A DNA stretch of 64,000 bases from Coriobacteriaceae bacterium. Lineage in GTDB: Bacteria > Actinomycetota > Coriobacteriia > Coriobacteriales > Coriobacteriaceae. Made by a program: the position numbers and the translations under genes. Shown piece by piece: positions 17,424-25,962 of the stretch. Where the stretch lies: contig CABOHA010000001.1 of assembly GCA_902399975.1 (NCBI GenBank), forward strand, positions 149,397-213,396, written 5' to 3'. The notes beneath the pieces are model-generated. The model was not told where the DNA came from. It did no database searches and saw only the letters and a program-made list of their open reading frames with translations. Position 1 is the stretch's first letter. Each line of letters opens with the position of its first letter.

Positions 17424-18047
17424 TTATTTGGTTGTTAGGGTTAGTAGGTCGTTGGGGGTTTTGAGGTTGTAGGTGGCGTTTGGGATATCTTGGTGTGATC
17501 CCCATGCTGCTCGGGCAAAACTGACCCCTGCTGAAGTTGCGCATTGTTCATCGTAGACGGTGTCGCCAACGTAGACGACGTTGCCAGGATTCGCGCCCGC
17601 ACGTCGGAGATATTCGAGCATGGGTGCGGGTGCGGGTTTATGTTCGGTTGTGTCTTCGACAAGGATGATGTGCTCAAAATACTTATCGAAACCAAGGGGT
17701 GCAATTTCTTTTGCGTATTCGTCGCGCGCACGTGAGGAGACGATACCAAGTTTGCAGCCGCTATCGGCGAGTGTTGCGATGACTTCAAGCAAACCTGGAA
17801 ACACGCTGATGGTGCTTTTAAAGCTGGCGGCAACTTGGCACCAGCGATCCAACGTTGCCTGCGAGTAGATCCCAAGTTTCTCAAGGGCATCCTTGCCGGG
17901 TATGCCGAGGGCAAAGTCAAGCTCGTGTCGGGGAAGCGTTTTGCTGGTCTCTTCTTGGACAATCTGGACAAGCGATGACAGAACGCTTTCTTCTGTATCT
18001 GCCAATGTCCCATCAACGTCAAATACGATATGGTCAAAGTGCTTCAT
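17424..18047 (-). CDS. HAD-superfamily phosphatase (Gph-like)
   Basis: 207-aa haloacid-dehalogenase-type hydrolase of the phosphoglycolate-phosphatase/beta-phosphoglucomutase group. Motif I is FDVDGTLAD (9-17) with nucleophile Asp10 and Asp12, motif II is GIVSSRA (Ser), the motif III Lys is in EHKPAPAP, and motif IV is YVGDTVYDEQCA. The cap domain lies between motifs I and II (C1 cap). The start ATG 18047 follows GAGAGGAG. Base composition is lower in GC than the lac genes. It is followed by an AraC gene upstream on the same strand (56 bp). The substrate cannot be told from sequence. Confidence 0.88.
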   Translation of the reverse strand: MKHFDHIVFDVDGTLADTEESVLSSLVQIVQEETSKTLPRHELDFALGIPGKDALEKLGIYSQATLDRWCQVAASFKSTISVFPGLLEVIATLADSGCKLGIVSSRARDEYAKEIAPLGFDKYFEHIILVEDTTEHKPAPAPMLEYLRRAGANPGNVVYVGDTVYDEQCATSAGVSFARAAWGSHQDIPNATYNLKTPNDLLTLTTK

Positions 18048-18103
18048 ATGATTGCTCCTCTCTGTTGTTTGCCTGCAAGTTTGATGCAGTGACAGAAGAA
18101 GGG

Positions 18104-19042
18104 CTAGCGGGATTTCTGCCTGGTGCTATCGAGATTCTGCCTCGCTGCTCGATAGCTCGAAGGAGTGCACCCCATTTGTTCTTTAAATACCTGGCCAAGA
18201 TGGCTTGCTGTTATAAATCCGCATTGGCGCGCGACTGTCTGTACCGTTCGCGTGGTGTGTGCCAAAAGTTCGCAAGCACGGTTTATGCGGTATGCGCGTA
18301 GATATGCCGCCGGGGTCGTTCCTGCACAAGTTTCGATAATGCGGTAACACTCTCTTTCGCTTACGCCGGCTGCAGATGCCATCTGGGGCACATCTATAGC
18401 GGCTGCATAGTTTGCGCGGATAAAGTCCAGGATTGCCTTGAACTGTACGTCGCGGCTGGTCATCCAAGAGGCGCCGTCGGAAGAAAAGAGCGGTTCGGTC
18501 TTGGCGTTAATCTGAATCCAGAGCTCTGACAAACTATTTCGAAGCGCCATCTCGTTCTGCGGCCGTTGAAGGTCGTGGCTAAAGGAGCTCTTCAGCAAAT
18601 CGATAAAGGGCATATCGTCGGGATTGGTGGGCGACCATTTGAGCACATCGACGCCTCGACATTGAAGCAATGGGTTGATGTAGCGCTTTTGGAGACGTCC
18701 CGCGGGATCGCCGAGCATCGACGGCTGAAAGATATGCAGCATTTGAATGGCTGGCGCCGAATTGGGTGATTGCAGCGTGCTGTGCAAAACGCCGCCGTTG
18801 ATAAAGCCGGCGGACCCTTCCTCAAAGCGTACGTGCTCATGAGCCGCGTGCGTTCGATAGTCGATCGCTCCCTGCTCCATGTAGAAAAGCTCAACTTCGG
18901 AATGCCAGTGCCAGGGGACGGAATTGCCCAGATAGCGAGCGAATTCTGCGCGTTCGGCAATATAGGGCCAGTCTTCGGCGGTCTCGGGAAACGCTTCCTC
19001 GCGTCCTCCGCGGTGCAATTCTATGTGATCCATGTTTCGCAT
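18104..19042 (-). CDS. AraC-family transcriptional regulator with cupin domain
   Basis: 312 aa. The N-terminal cupin-like sensor domain contains VPWHWHSEVELFYMEQG and INGGVLHSTLQS. The C-terminal double HTH (about 210-305) starts ILDFIRANYAAAIDVPQMAS and includes the second recognition helix region CGFITASHLGQVFKEQMG with the family SxFxRxFK-like pattern. It probably activates carbohydrate or cell-envelope genes, but no target is evident; the downstream HAD gene may be co-transcribed. ATG 19042 lacks a good ribosome site; ATG 19033 (MDHIELHRG) is an alternative start. Confidence 0.88.
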   Translation of the reverse strand: MRNMDHIELHRGGREEAFPETAEDWPYIAERAEFARYLGNSVPWHWHSEVELFYMEQGAIDYRTHAAHEHVRFEEGSAGFINGGVLHSTLQSPNSAPAIQMLHIFQPSMLGDPAGRLQKRYINPLLQCRGVDVLKWSPTNPDDMPFIDLLKSSFSHDLQRPQNEMALRNSLSELWIQINAKTEPLFSSDGASWMTSRDVQFKAILDFIRANYAAAIDVPQMASAAGVSERECYRIIETCAGTTPAAYLRAYRINRACELLAHTTRTVQTVARQCGFITASHLGQVFKEQMGCTPSSYRAARQNLDSTRQKSR

Positions 19043-19067
19043 GGCATCAGTATAAAGCGCGATGGGC

Positions 19068-19277
19068 TTAGATTGCTCTTGCCTGTTCGGGGAACGCCTT
19101 GTCTAGGGATGCTTGGAGCTTCTCGAAGGATGCTCGTAAGTTGAGGCTCTGATCGGCTGAGCGCTTGGTTTTTGTGGTGGGGGAGTCGAGGAGGCCGTTT
19201 CTCTGTGTCGGGGGGAAGGAGAAAAGGTCTGCATGTTTTAGGGATGGCTGCTGTGCTGCGTCATTGGAAGAATGCAT
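19068..19277 (-). CDS. Possible small protein upstream of AraC gene
   Basis: 69-codon frame reading MHSSNDAAQQPSLKHADLFS at its start. It has a strong Shine-Dalgarno (GAGGAGG, 10 nt upstream of ATG 19277) and ends 26 bp before the AraC start. It is hydrophilic with no signal peptide and no recognisable domain. Evidence is the ribosome site, the position and plausible codon usage only. It could instead be untranslated leader of the AraC mRNA. Confidence 0.4.
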   Translation of the reverse strand: MHSSNDAAQQPSLKHADLFSFPPTQRNGLLDSPTTKTKRSADQSLNLRASFEKLQASLDKAFPEQARAI

Positions 19278-19531
19278 GCTTATGCGGCCTCCTCGATGTC
19301 CACCAAAAGATTGCGCGCGGGGTTTGCTGCTAGGTCCCGTGCGTTGGCAGTATTATGCCGCGGCCGTCGCAAAGAAGCGCTAAAGAAAGGCTTAATGAGG
19401 TTTGGCGTTACGATGAAACCGCAGGTCAGAGGTATCGAGTAACACTCTTGAAAGGTTTTGAGCTTAAGGGCTTTCTAAGGTTTGTGGCGCGGATGTGGCT
19501 CGCCTGTGTGGGGTGTGTGGACGGCTCGTCC

Positions 19532-20521
19532 CTAGCGCTGCGGCTCTGCGGCGCGCACCTGCTCGATGACCTTTTCCATCGTGGCGTCGATGCGGTCTTT
19601 TTTGAGCTCGCATTCCCAGATGGTTATGGGTGTCCAGCCCATTTGAGTGAGTGCTGCCACGGCAGCGCAGTCGCGCTCGACGTTGCGACGGAACTTTGCC
19701 TCCCAAAACTCAACGTTGCGCTTGGGCTGGCTGGGATTGCACTTGGGACAGCGATGCCAAAAACAGCCGTTGACAAAAATGGCGATCTTGCGCCCGGGGA
19801 AGGCGATGTCGGGCTTGCCAGGTACCTTCCATTCCAAACGATAGCCCGTGAGGCCTGCTGCCCGCAGGCGCTGGCGAACGAGCAACTCGGGCTTGGTGTT
19901 GGCGCGCTTGTTTCCTTTCATGGACTTTTTTATCGCGGCGCGACGGCGCACCAGTTCGCGCTCGTCGGCGGAAAGGTCCGAGGTGTCGATGCCGTCCAGC
20001 AGGCCGGGCTTGGGGCGCATTTTGCTGCGGCGCTTAGGTTTGCGCTTGGATTTGGCGGCAGGCTCGTCAGCCGTGGCGGTCTCGGCGTCGTTGGTGCTGC
20101 CGTTGGCCTCAAGCCGGTCTTCCTTTAGCTCAATCAGTGCATCGATAAGCCCCTTGTCGGCGGGCATCCACTCCACCGTGGCAAGCGAGGTGCGTGGAAT
20201 CCAGCGGATATCGAGCTGACGGTCGTGCTTCTGGGGCTCGCCGGACTCTTTAGCCAGCGAGCAGTAATAGCACTCCATTGAGAGATGAAAATCGGGGTAG
20301 TCATACTCAACGGTGTAAAAATCACGCAGGTTGGTAACGTTTACCTGCAGCTCTTCCATAAGCTCGCGGCGCACGGCGTCTTCGGGTGTCTCGCCGCGCA
20401 TGAGCTTGCCGCCTGGGAACTCCCATAGTCCCTGCATGTCGCCGTAGCCGCGCTGCACGGCAAGCAGCTCGTCAGATCCATCCTTGCGAATGATCCCAGC
20501 GGCAACATGAACAGTCTTCAA
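19532..20521 (-). CDS. NUDIX (MutT)-Vsr endonuclease fusion
   Basis: About 329 aa with two enzymes in one chain. Residues 1-135 form a MutT-like NUDIX hydrolase with the box GGKLMRGETPEDAVRRELME followed by EL, the GX5EX7REUXEEXGU pattern for cleaving 8-oxo-dGTP. A Lys/Arg/Ala-rich linker (about 145-190) leads to a very-short-patch repair endonuclease (about 205-325). That domain shows TKPELLVRQRLRAAG, KPDIAFPGRKIAIFVNGCFW and HRCPKC, with the Vsr metal Asp and the zinc-site Cys/His residues. A TTG start at 20521 has GAGAGGA upstream; GTG 20539 is the alternative. No cytosine methylase is nearby, although Vsr normally accompanies one. Confidence 0.85.
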   Translation of the reverse strand: MKTVHVAAGIIRKDGSDELLAVQRGYGDMQGLWEFPGGKLMRGETPEDAVRRELMEELQVNVTNLRDFYTVEYDYPDFHLSMECYYCSLAKESGEPQKHDRQLDIRWIPRTSLATVEWMPADKGLIDALIELKEDRLEANGSTNDAETATADEPAAKSKRKPKRRSKMRPKPGLLDGIDTSDLSADERELVRRRAAIKKSMKGNKRANTKPELLVRQRLRAAGLTGYRLEWKVPGKPDIAFPGRKIAIFVNGCFWHRCPKCNPSQPKRNVEFWEAKFRRNVERDCAAVAALTQMGWTPITIWECELKKDRIDATMEKVIEQVRAAEPQR

Positions 20522-20665
20522 CAGGAGTCCTCTCTCCACATCAACACATGGCAGGCTACCCTTACCTTACACAACGGTAAGGCAAGCGTAAGCCATATCG
20601 ATGGTAGCCGACTCGGCTCCTTGCGACTATAGATGCCGTAGACTAATCGCAAGAAAGGACTCGGT

Positions 20666-21451
20666 ATGCAAACCACGCACATGGCGACCCCGGTACTGGA
20701 GGTCGCGCATCTCGAAAAGGTATATGGAGCGCTGGGCAACGTGACCCGCGCGCTCAACGACGTCAGCTTTACCGTCAACCGCGGCGAATTTGTTGGCATC
20801 ATGGGCGCCTCGGGCTCGGGTAAGTCGACGTTGCTCAACTGCGTCTCGACCATCGATAGCGCCACGAGTGGCACCATCCGCATCAACGGCCAGGATGTGA
20901 CGCGCATGAAGCAGGCCAAGCTTTCGCAGTTCCGCCGCGAGGAGCTCGGCTTTATCTTCCAGGACTCCAACCTGCTCGATACGCTCACGGCACGCGAGAA
21001 CATCGCCCTGCCGCTCACCATCGCCCGCACAAACTCGGCAGAGATCTCGACCCGCGTGCAGGATGTAGCCGCGCGTCTGTCTATCAGTCAGGTGCTCGAC
21101 AAGTATCCCTACCAGATGTCCGGCGGTCAGCAACAGCGCGTTGCCGCGGCTCGCGCACTCGTCACCGACCCAACTATGATCATGGCCGACGAGCCCACCG
21201 GCGCCCTCGATTCCAAGAGCGCCCGCCTGCTGCTCGAGAGCCTGGAGGCGCTCAATCGCCGTCTGCGCGCCACCGTGCTCATGGTCACGCACGACAGCTT
21301 TGCCGCCAGCTACACGAGCCGTGTGCTGTTTATCCGCGACGGCAAGATTTTCACCGAGCTGCGCCGCGGCGACACCGACCGACGAGAGTTCTTCGACCGC
21401 ATTATGGAGGTCGTTGCCATGATGGGCGGTGAGGGCTCCGATGCTCTGTAA
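20666..21451 (+). CDS. ABC transporter ATP-binding protein (BceA-like)
   Basis: 261-aa ATPase of the MacB/BceA type. Walker A is GASGSGKST, Q-loop FIFQDSN, signature SGGQQQRVA, Walker B MIMADEPTGALD, and H-loop MVTHDS. It pairs with the FtsX-type permease that overlaps its 3' end by 11 bp, so the two are translationally coupled. Such pairs export or sense cell-wall-active peptides (bacitracin-type resistance) or serve lipoprotein export. Unlike classic bceAB loci, no histidine kinase or response regulator is adjacent. The start ATG 20666 has AAAGGA upstream; an internal ATG (MATPVLEV) is possible. Confidence 0.9.
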   Translation: MQTTHMATPVLEVAHLEKVYGALGNVTRALNDVSFTVNRGEFVGIMGASGSGKSTLLNCVSTIDSATSGTIRINGQDVTRMKQAKLSQFRREELGFIFQDSNLLDTLTARENIALPLTIARTNSAEISTRVQDVAARLSISQVLDKYPYQMSGGQQQRVAAARALVTDPTMIMADEPTGALDSKSARLLLESLEALNRRLRATVLMVTHDSFAASYTSRVLFIRDGKIFTELRRGDTDRREFFDRIMEVVAMMGGEGSDAL

Positions 21452-23642
21452 ACTCGCTTGGGGCAACGTCCGCCGCGCCGGCCGCGATTACCTTGTCTAC
21501 TTGCTGACGCTCACCTTGGGCGTCACGGTCTTCTATGCCTTCAACACCGTCTCGATGCAGGTCGACATTGCCGGCATCAAGGAGGAGGGACTGTCCGAGC
21601 TCATGGGCAGCATGCTCGGCTACCTGACGTACTTTTTGGCCGGCGTCATGGCCTTTTTGATGGTGTATGCCAACAACTTCATCATGAAGCGCCGCAAAAA
21701 GGAGTTCGGCCTGTACCAGGTGCTCGGCATGCGCCGCGGGCGCGTCGCCACGATCATGGCGCTCGAGACCGTATTTGTTTCGGTCGGCGCTTTTGTCGCC
21801 GGCATTGTGCTGGGCGTGGGGCTCTCCCAGCTCATGACATTCTTTACGGCCTCGCTCTTTAAGACACAGATCGCTAATTTCCACTTCTTTTTCTCGGTGC
21901 ATGCGTTCAACCTGACCCTTGCCTGCATGCTCGTGATGTTTGTGCTTACGCTACTGCTGAACCTTCGCGCCGTGCGCCGTACCAAGCTCATCGAGCTTAT
22001 GGGCGCCGAGCGGCGCAACGAGAGCATCAAGACGCGCAACCCCTGGATTGCGATCGCCATCTTTGTCGTGGGCGTGGTGCTGGTGGGCGTGGCCTATTAC
22101 CGCCTGTTGCGCAATGGGTTCCCGCTCACCGCGACGGAGGGTAAGCTGCAGGAGGCCATGAACCAGTTTGGTATCACCACGGCCATGGTTACGGTGGGTA
22201 CCTTTGCCCTGTTCTGGGGCCTTTCGGGCATGCTTATCAAGCTGCTGCAGAGCCTACGCAGCGTGTATTGGCGCGGCCTCAACATGTTTACCGTGCGCCA
22301 GCTTGCGGCCAAGGTCAACACGGTGTGCTTTTCGATGGGCGTTATCGCGATGATCCTGTTTCTGGCCATTACCTCGGTGACCTGCGGTATGTCGATCGCC
22401 AACGTGATGAACGAGAATCTGGAGCGCTATAACCCTGTTGACGTGTCTCAGACGTATGTCTATTACACGCCCGAAACGCTCGACTACTACAAGGAGTATG
22501 TCAATCCGTCTGAGGCCGATCGCATGGTGCTGGCCGATGCAACGGTCGATTTGTACGCTGCATGGCATGGCGAGCGCAAGTCGGCGGACAACAACGATGA
22601 GACAGGCAAGAAGGTCAATATCGCCGATGTTGCCGGTGAGCATGTGCAGATCGATTCGTATCTGAGTTACCCGCTTGGCGGCTCGGGCCCCTCGGTGGTG
22701 GCGGGTGAGATGTGCAAGGCCATGGGAGAAAAGCTTCCCAAGGCGCTCGAGGGAAGCAACGCCGATGCGATGGGTCTGTATGTGACGCCGGCGAGCCAGT
22801 ACAACAAACTGCGCCAGATGATGGGCGAGGAGCCGGTGAGCATTGGCCGCGACCAGTATCTGCTCACGTGTGATATGGGCGGTGAGCTGGGCGACCTGTA
22901 CACCAAGTATATGGCTGGCGGCCATACCCTCACCTTGGACGGGCATGAGCTCAAGCCCGCAACCGATAAGTCGGACGAGGACACGGCGGCCATCGCCAAC
23001 TCGGCGATGGGCAGCAATCCCGGTACCGTGGTCGTAGCCGATGAGCTGCTGTCCCAGCTTAATCTGCAGCCGTATTCCAGTAATCTGCTCGTTAATTACA
23101 AACAGGGTATGGATACGACCGAGGCAGACGAGAGCATTAAATACACCTTGCTCGATAATCTGCTCGTTGACGGCAAGGAGCCGGGGTCGTGGGGAGTCTT
23201 CATCACGCGTTCCGAGATGTACACGCAAGCAGCGCAGATGAACGGCATGATTAGCTATCTGGCCATCTACATTGGCTTTGTACTGGTCGTTGCGTGCGCG
23301 GCGATACTGTCGATCCAGCAGCTCTCCAATGTGGCCGACGGCAGCCGCAGCTATCGTGTGCTGGCACAGATTGGCTGTGACGACCGCCAGATTCGTCATT
23401 CGGTGATGGCGCAGCAAGCGGTATTCTTCCTGTTCCCGCTGGCAGTGGGCCTGGCGCACTCCTTTGTGGCGCTCAAGGTGATCATCGAGCTGGTGAGCAT
23501 ATTCGGAGATATGAGCATCGCCGGCACCGTGGGCCTCACCTGCGCGATTTTCCTGGCGGCCTATGGTGGCTACTTCCTGGTAACGTACCTCATGAGCGCC
23601 GGCATGGTACAAGCTGCCATCGCCACCCGCTACAGTGAGTAA
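21441..23642 (+). CDS. FtsX-like ABC permease (BceB-like)
   Basis: 733-aa membrane protein with about ten membrane helices. It has an N-terminal group (about 18-300) containing the FtsX-domain segment YANNFIMKRRKKEFGLYQVL, a large extracytoplasmic domain between helices (about 320-600), and a C-terminal three-helix FtsX domain (SYRVLAQIGCDDRQIRHSV). The topology, with one big extracytoplasmic loop, matches BceB-type peptide-detoxification permeases. ATG 21441 overlaps the end of the ATPase gene and has GGTGAGGG upstream. A strong terminator follows the stop. The target peptide is unknown. Confidence 0.88.
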   Translation: MLCKLAWGNVRRAGRDYLVYLLTLTLGVTVFYAFNTVSMQVDIAGIKEEGLSELMGSMLGYLTYFLAGVMAFLMVYANNFIMKRRKKEFGLYQVLGMRRGRVATIMALETVFVSVGAFVAGIVLGVGLSQLMTFFTASLFKTQIANFHFFFSVHAFNLTLACMLVMFVLTLLLNLRAVRRTKLIELMGAERRNESIKTRNPWIAIAIFVVGVVLVGVAYYRLLRNGFPLTATEGKLQEAMNQFGITTAMVTVGTFALFWGLSGMLIKLLQSLRSVYWRGLNMFTVRQLAAKVNTVCFSMGVIAMILFLAITSVTCGMSIANVMNENLERYNPVDVSQTYVYYTPETLDYYKEYVNPSEADRMVLADATVDLYAAWHGERKSADNNDETGKKVNIADVAGEHVQIDSYLSYPLGGSGPSVVAGEMCKAMGEKLPKALEGSNADAMGLYVTPASQYNKLRQMMGEEPVSIGRDQYLLTCDMGGELGDLYTKYMAGGHTLTLDGHELKPATDKSDEDTAAIANSAMGSNPGTVVVADELLSQLNLQPYSSNLLVNYKQGMDTTEADESIKYTLLDNLLVDGKEPGSWGVFITRSEMYTQAAQMNGMISYLAIYIGFVLVVACAAILSIQQLSNVADGSRSYRVLAQIGCDDRQIRHSVMAQQAVFFLFPLAVGLAHSFVALKVIIELVSIFGDMSIAGTVGLTCAIFLAAYGGYFLVTYLMSAGMVQAAIATRYSE

Positions 23643-23678
23643 CAGACGGGCAAAACCGTCGCAAAATCAGAGCGAATA

Positions 23679-23719
23679 ACCGCCGCGAAGGGAGTCCAGC
23701 TCCCTTCGCGGCGGTATTT
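23679..23719 (+). terminator. Intrinsic terminator after the BceB-like gene
   Basis: Perfect 16-bp stem ACCGCCGCGAAGGGAG / CTCCCTTCGCGGCGGT with following ATTTT. Confidence 0.88.
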
Positions 23720-23738
23720 TGCGTATCTAGAGCATCTC

Positions 23739-23958
23739 AGATGCAAGTGAGTAGGCTTTTTTGGATCTGCCGAGCACATCGCGGCAAGTGCTCAATAAAA
23801 TCGCAGGTCAGGGCTGTGGCGTTTTGAGGTGTGCTCGGCATCCCGCCAAAAGCCTACTCACTTGGTTTTTACCGCTAGAAGACCGCCGCGAGGGAAAGCA
23901 GCTCCCTCGCGGCGGTTGGCGTTTGCCCAGATAAAACCTGCCAAAACAAACCTGTCCC
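23739..23958. repeat. Dispersed repeat AAGTGAGTAGG, copy 1
   Basis: About 220 bp homologous along its length to 36384-36600. The outer arms AAGTGAGTAGGCTTTTTTGG (23745-23764) and CCAAAAGCCTACTCACTT (23846-23863) enclose a second inverted repeat (TGCCGAGCACA / TGTGCTCGGCA) and a core with CTCAATAAAA and CGCAGGTCAG. A GC-rich hairpin (ACCGCCGCGAGGGA...) and CAGATAAAACCTGCCAAAA follow. No coding sequence; a MITE-like or structured RNA element. Confidence 0.7.
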
Positions 23959-23969
23959 TTTTTAGCAGG

Positions 23970-24003
23970 TTATCGCTTCCAAAAGTGGAGGATCAGCGTG
24001 GTG
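23970..24003 (-). pseudogene. 3'-terminal remnant of a LuxR-type regulator gene
   Basis: Minus-strand reading gives GTTLILHFWKR and a stop, nearly the same as the last residues (RTTLILHFWKR) of the LuxR gene ending at 28553. The same terminator-like sequence lies downstream on that strand. A relic of a deleted or recombined paralogue. Confidence 0.65.
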
Positions 24004-24104
24004 CCTTTTGGTGGAGGGGGGATATTGATTAATTCGGGTAACATTTTTTTAACGCCGGGAACGATGTTAAAATACCCAAAATGCTATCTAGGAGCTTTGA
24101 TTTT

Positions 24105-25838
24105 ATGGCAACCGAGGCAGCTACCCTGCAAAACGTGACGCGCTCGTTCCTCTGGCATTCAATTATGTTGTTTATAGGGGCGGCTGGTCTGTATTGTGTG
24201 GCGCCAAGTATTTATACGGGCCTTTCTGGCACCGTTCTTATCGGTCTGCATCTGTTTTCGGGCTTCTGTGTGGGCCTCATCTCTCGCCCTGTGAGACCGG
24301 GTATTTCCAAAAGGCTTTTTGGACTTATGCTCGTAGACATTGCACTTCTTGTGATGTACACGATATCTCTTAATGTCTTTCATCAATTTCATGTTGTGGT
24401 TTCGGCGCTCGCGTTCATTTTGTTGTTACTAGCCCCCTTGCTTGTCGCTTGCTGTTTTTGGGTGCTTGGCGGTGAATTCGCAAACATACGTGCGGGATTA
24501 AAGGGGAAACATGTGGCCGATGGCTCTGCTCTCCACGGGTATCCTGAGCTCGCACTTTACAGCCCCGTTGTGCTCTTGATTGCTTTGCTTGTTGGCCTTC
24601 AGTTTCTTCTCGTCCCGTTGATGGACTCCATCGGTTCTTTCCTTTCCGTTAACGCCGAGATGGGGGTTGCTGCCTCGCTCGTCGAACCTCTTGCGTTTGG
24701 TAATGCCGCCGTTATTCTCGATACGGATTGTTTGTTTTCGCGCAATATAAACATCGGGGCTGTGCTCCTGAGCTTTGGTGGGCATCAAGAGATCGTATTG
24801 CTTCTGGTTACCGTTTTGGGCAGTATCCTTGCCAGGGCCATAACGCGATTTTTCCCCGACTTAACGAGCGCTTTTTCTGCGGCCGCCAAATTAGGAGGAA
24901 AACACTCTGCAGTTGCCGATATCCTTACGGCTTCGGGTTTTTCTCAAAGGGAGTCCGCGGTTTTCTCTATGAGGATAGAGGGAAAAACGTACGAGGAGAT
25001 TGCTTCTGCCTTGGACATTTCCCCGTCTACTGCCCGTACCTATTTGTCGCGGGCCTTGACTAAAACCGGATATAAAAACATTTCAGAGGCGACGGCTGGA
25101 CTTCTCTTGTCAAAGGATGCGTGGCATCTTGACGCAACAAAAGGCCATGATCACCGTTCAGAATCGCTGGGGTCCTCATCGTTCAATCAGAACTGCAGGA
25201 TAGTCTTCGTCTGCTTCCTGTTTATGTATGCGTCTGGAATGGGCATCGAGGAAATCCTCGTATGCTTCGGCTTTGAGCATGATGCGATAATCCTATCGAT
25301 AGCTATAGTGCTTGTGGCCCTGTGTTGCCGTGCGGCTATACGGTGGATGTCTAAAATGCACTTGTGCCTTTCGCCTGAACTCACCCTTTCTTCGGTGTCT
25401 GTGGGTGCTGGAGCAGCGTTCTGGGTTCACGATGTGGTAAGCCGACTGTACATTTTCTTTGAGTCCGTTGGGAGCGGTGAGGCCGTTGGCGGCCTTATGC
25501 CTGCCTTACGCGTGACTGCGTTCCTTGTCGTACTTATCCTTATGGCTAATTCGCTGCTATTCTTGCGTTCGAAAGATACGGTTCGGGTGGGTGATCGACG
25601 CGATACCGTGCGTGAGGCCTTCTTGAGGCTTGGTTTCACGCCGCTTTATGCCGATATCATGACATGCGTTTTTGATGGCAATAGAACCACCGAGATTTGC
25701 GCACATCTTAACGTTGCTCGGGGAACCGTCAAAGAGGCCAAGAGCAAGAGCTATGCCTTGCTTGGAGTTCACTCGGAGCGTGAACTTAGAGATAGGGTTT
25801 TTAGTCTTATGGCAGATGTTATAGAAAATAGCAGGTAG
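24105..25838 (+). CDS. Membrane protein with two HTH (LuxR/sigma-70 region 4-like) modules
   Basis: About 577 aa. Order: a first membrane domain of about six helices (15-245), a cytoplasmic HTH (about 275-335), a second membrane domain of about four helices (365-488), and a C-terminal HTH-like module (about 508-570). HTH 1 reads SGFSQRESAVFSMRIEGKTY then EEIASALDISPSTARTYLSR. HTH 2 reads LGFTPLYADIMTCVFDGNRT then EICAHLNVARGTVKEAKSKS. This looks like an internal duplication of a membrane-LuxR unit, as in the single-HTH LuxR protein at 28553. ATG 24105 has AGGAG 10 nt upstream; ATG 24081 is an alternative. It probably senses a signal at the membrane and controls the ABC/secreted-peptide genes downstream (inference from position). 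Lower GC than surrounding genes. Confidence 0.75.
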   Translation: MATEAATLQNVTRSFLWHSIMLFIGAAGLYCVAPSIYTGLSGTVLIGLHLFSGFCVGLISRPVRPGISKRLFGLMLVDIALLVMYTISLNVFHQFHVVVSALAFILLLLAPLLVACCFWVLGGEFANIRAGLKGKHVADGSALHGYPELALYSPVVLLIALLVGLQFLLVPLMDSIGSFLSVNAEMGVAASLVEPLAFGNAAVILDTDCLFSRNINIGAVLLSFGGHQEIVLLLVTVLGSILARAITRFFPDLTSAFSAAAKLGGKHSAVADILTASGFSQRESAVFSMRIEGKTYEEIASALDISPSTARTYLSRALTKTGYKNISEATAGLLLSKDAWHLDATKGHDHRSESLGSSSFNQNCRIVFVCFLFMYASGMGIEEILVCFGFEHDAIILSIAIVLVALCCRAAIRWMSKMHLCLSPELTLSSVSVGAGAAFWVHDVVSRLYIFFESVGSGEAVGGLMPALRVTAFLVVLILMANSLLFLRSKDTVRVGDRRDTVREAFLRLGFTPLYADIMTCVFDGNRTTEICAHLNVARGTVKEAKSKSYALLGVHSERELRDRVFSLMADVIENSR

Positions 25839-25962
25839 AAGCCTGTAGACAAATAAGATTGTAAATCCATCCTACACGTCTACAGACAGTTCTGACGATG
25901 AAGGCGATACTTCCGGACAACGGGTCCGACGACTCGTGTGTTGCGAACCGGAGGTGCTTGCT

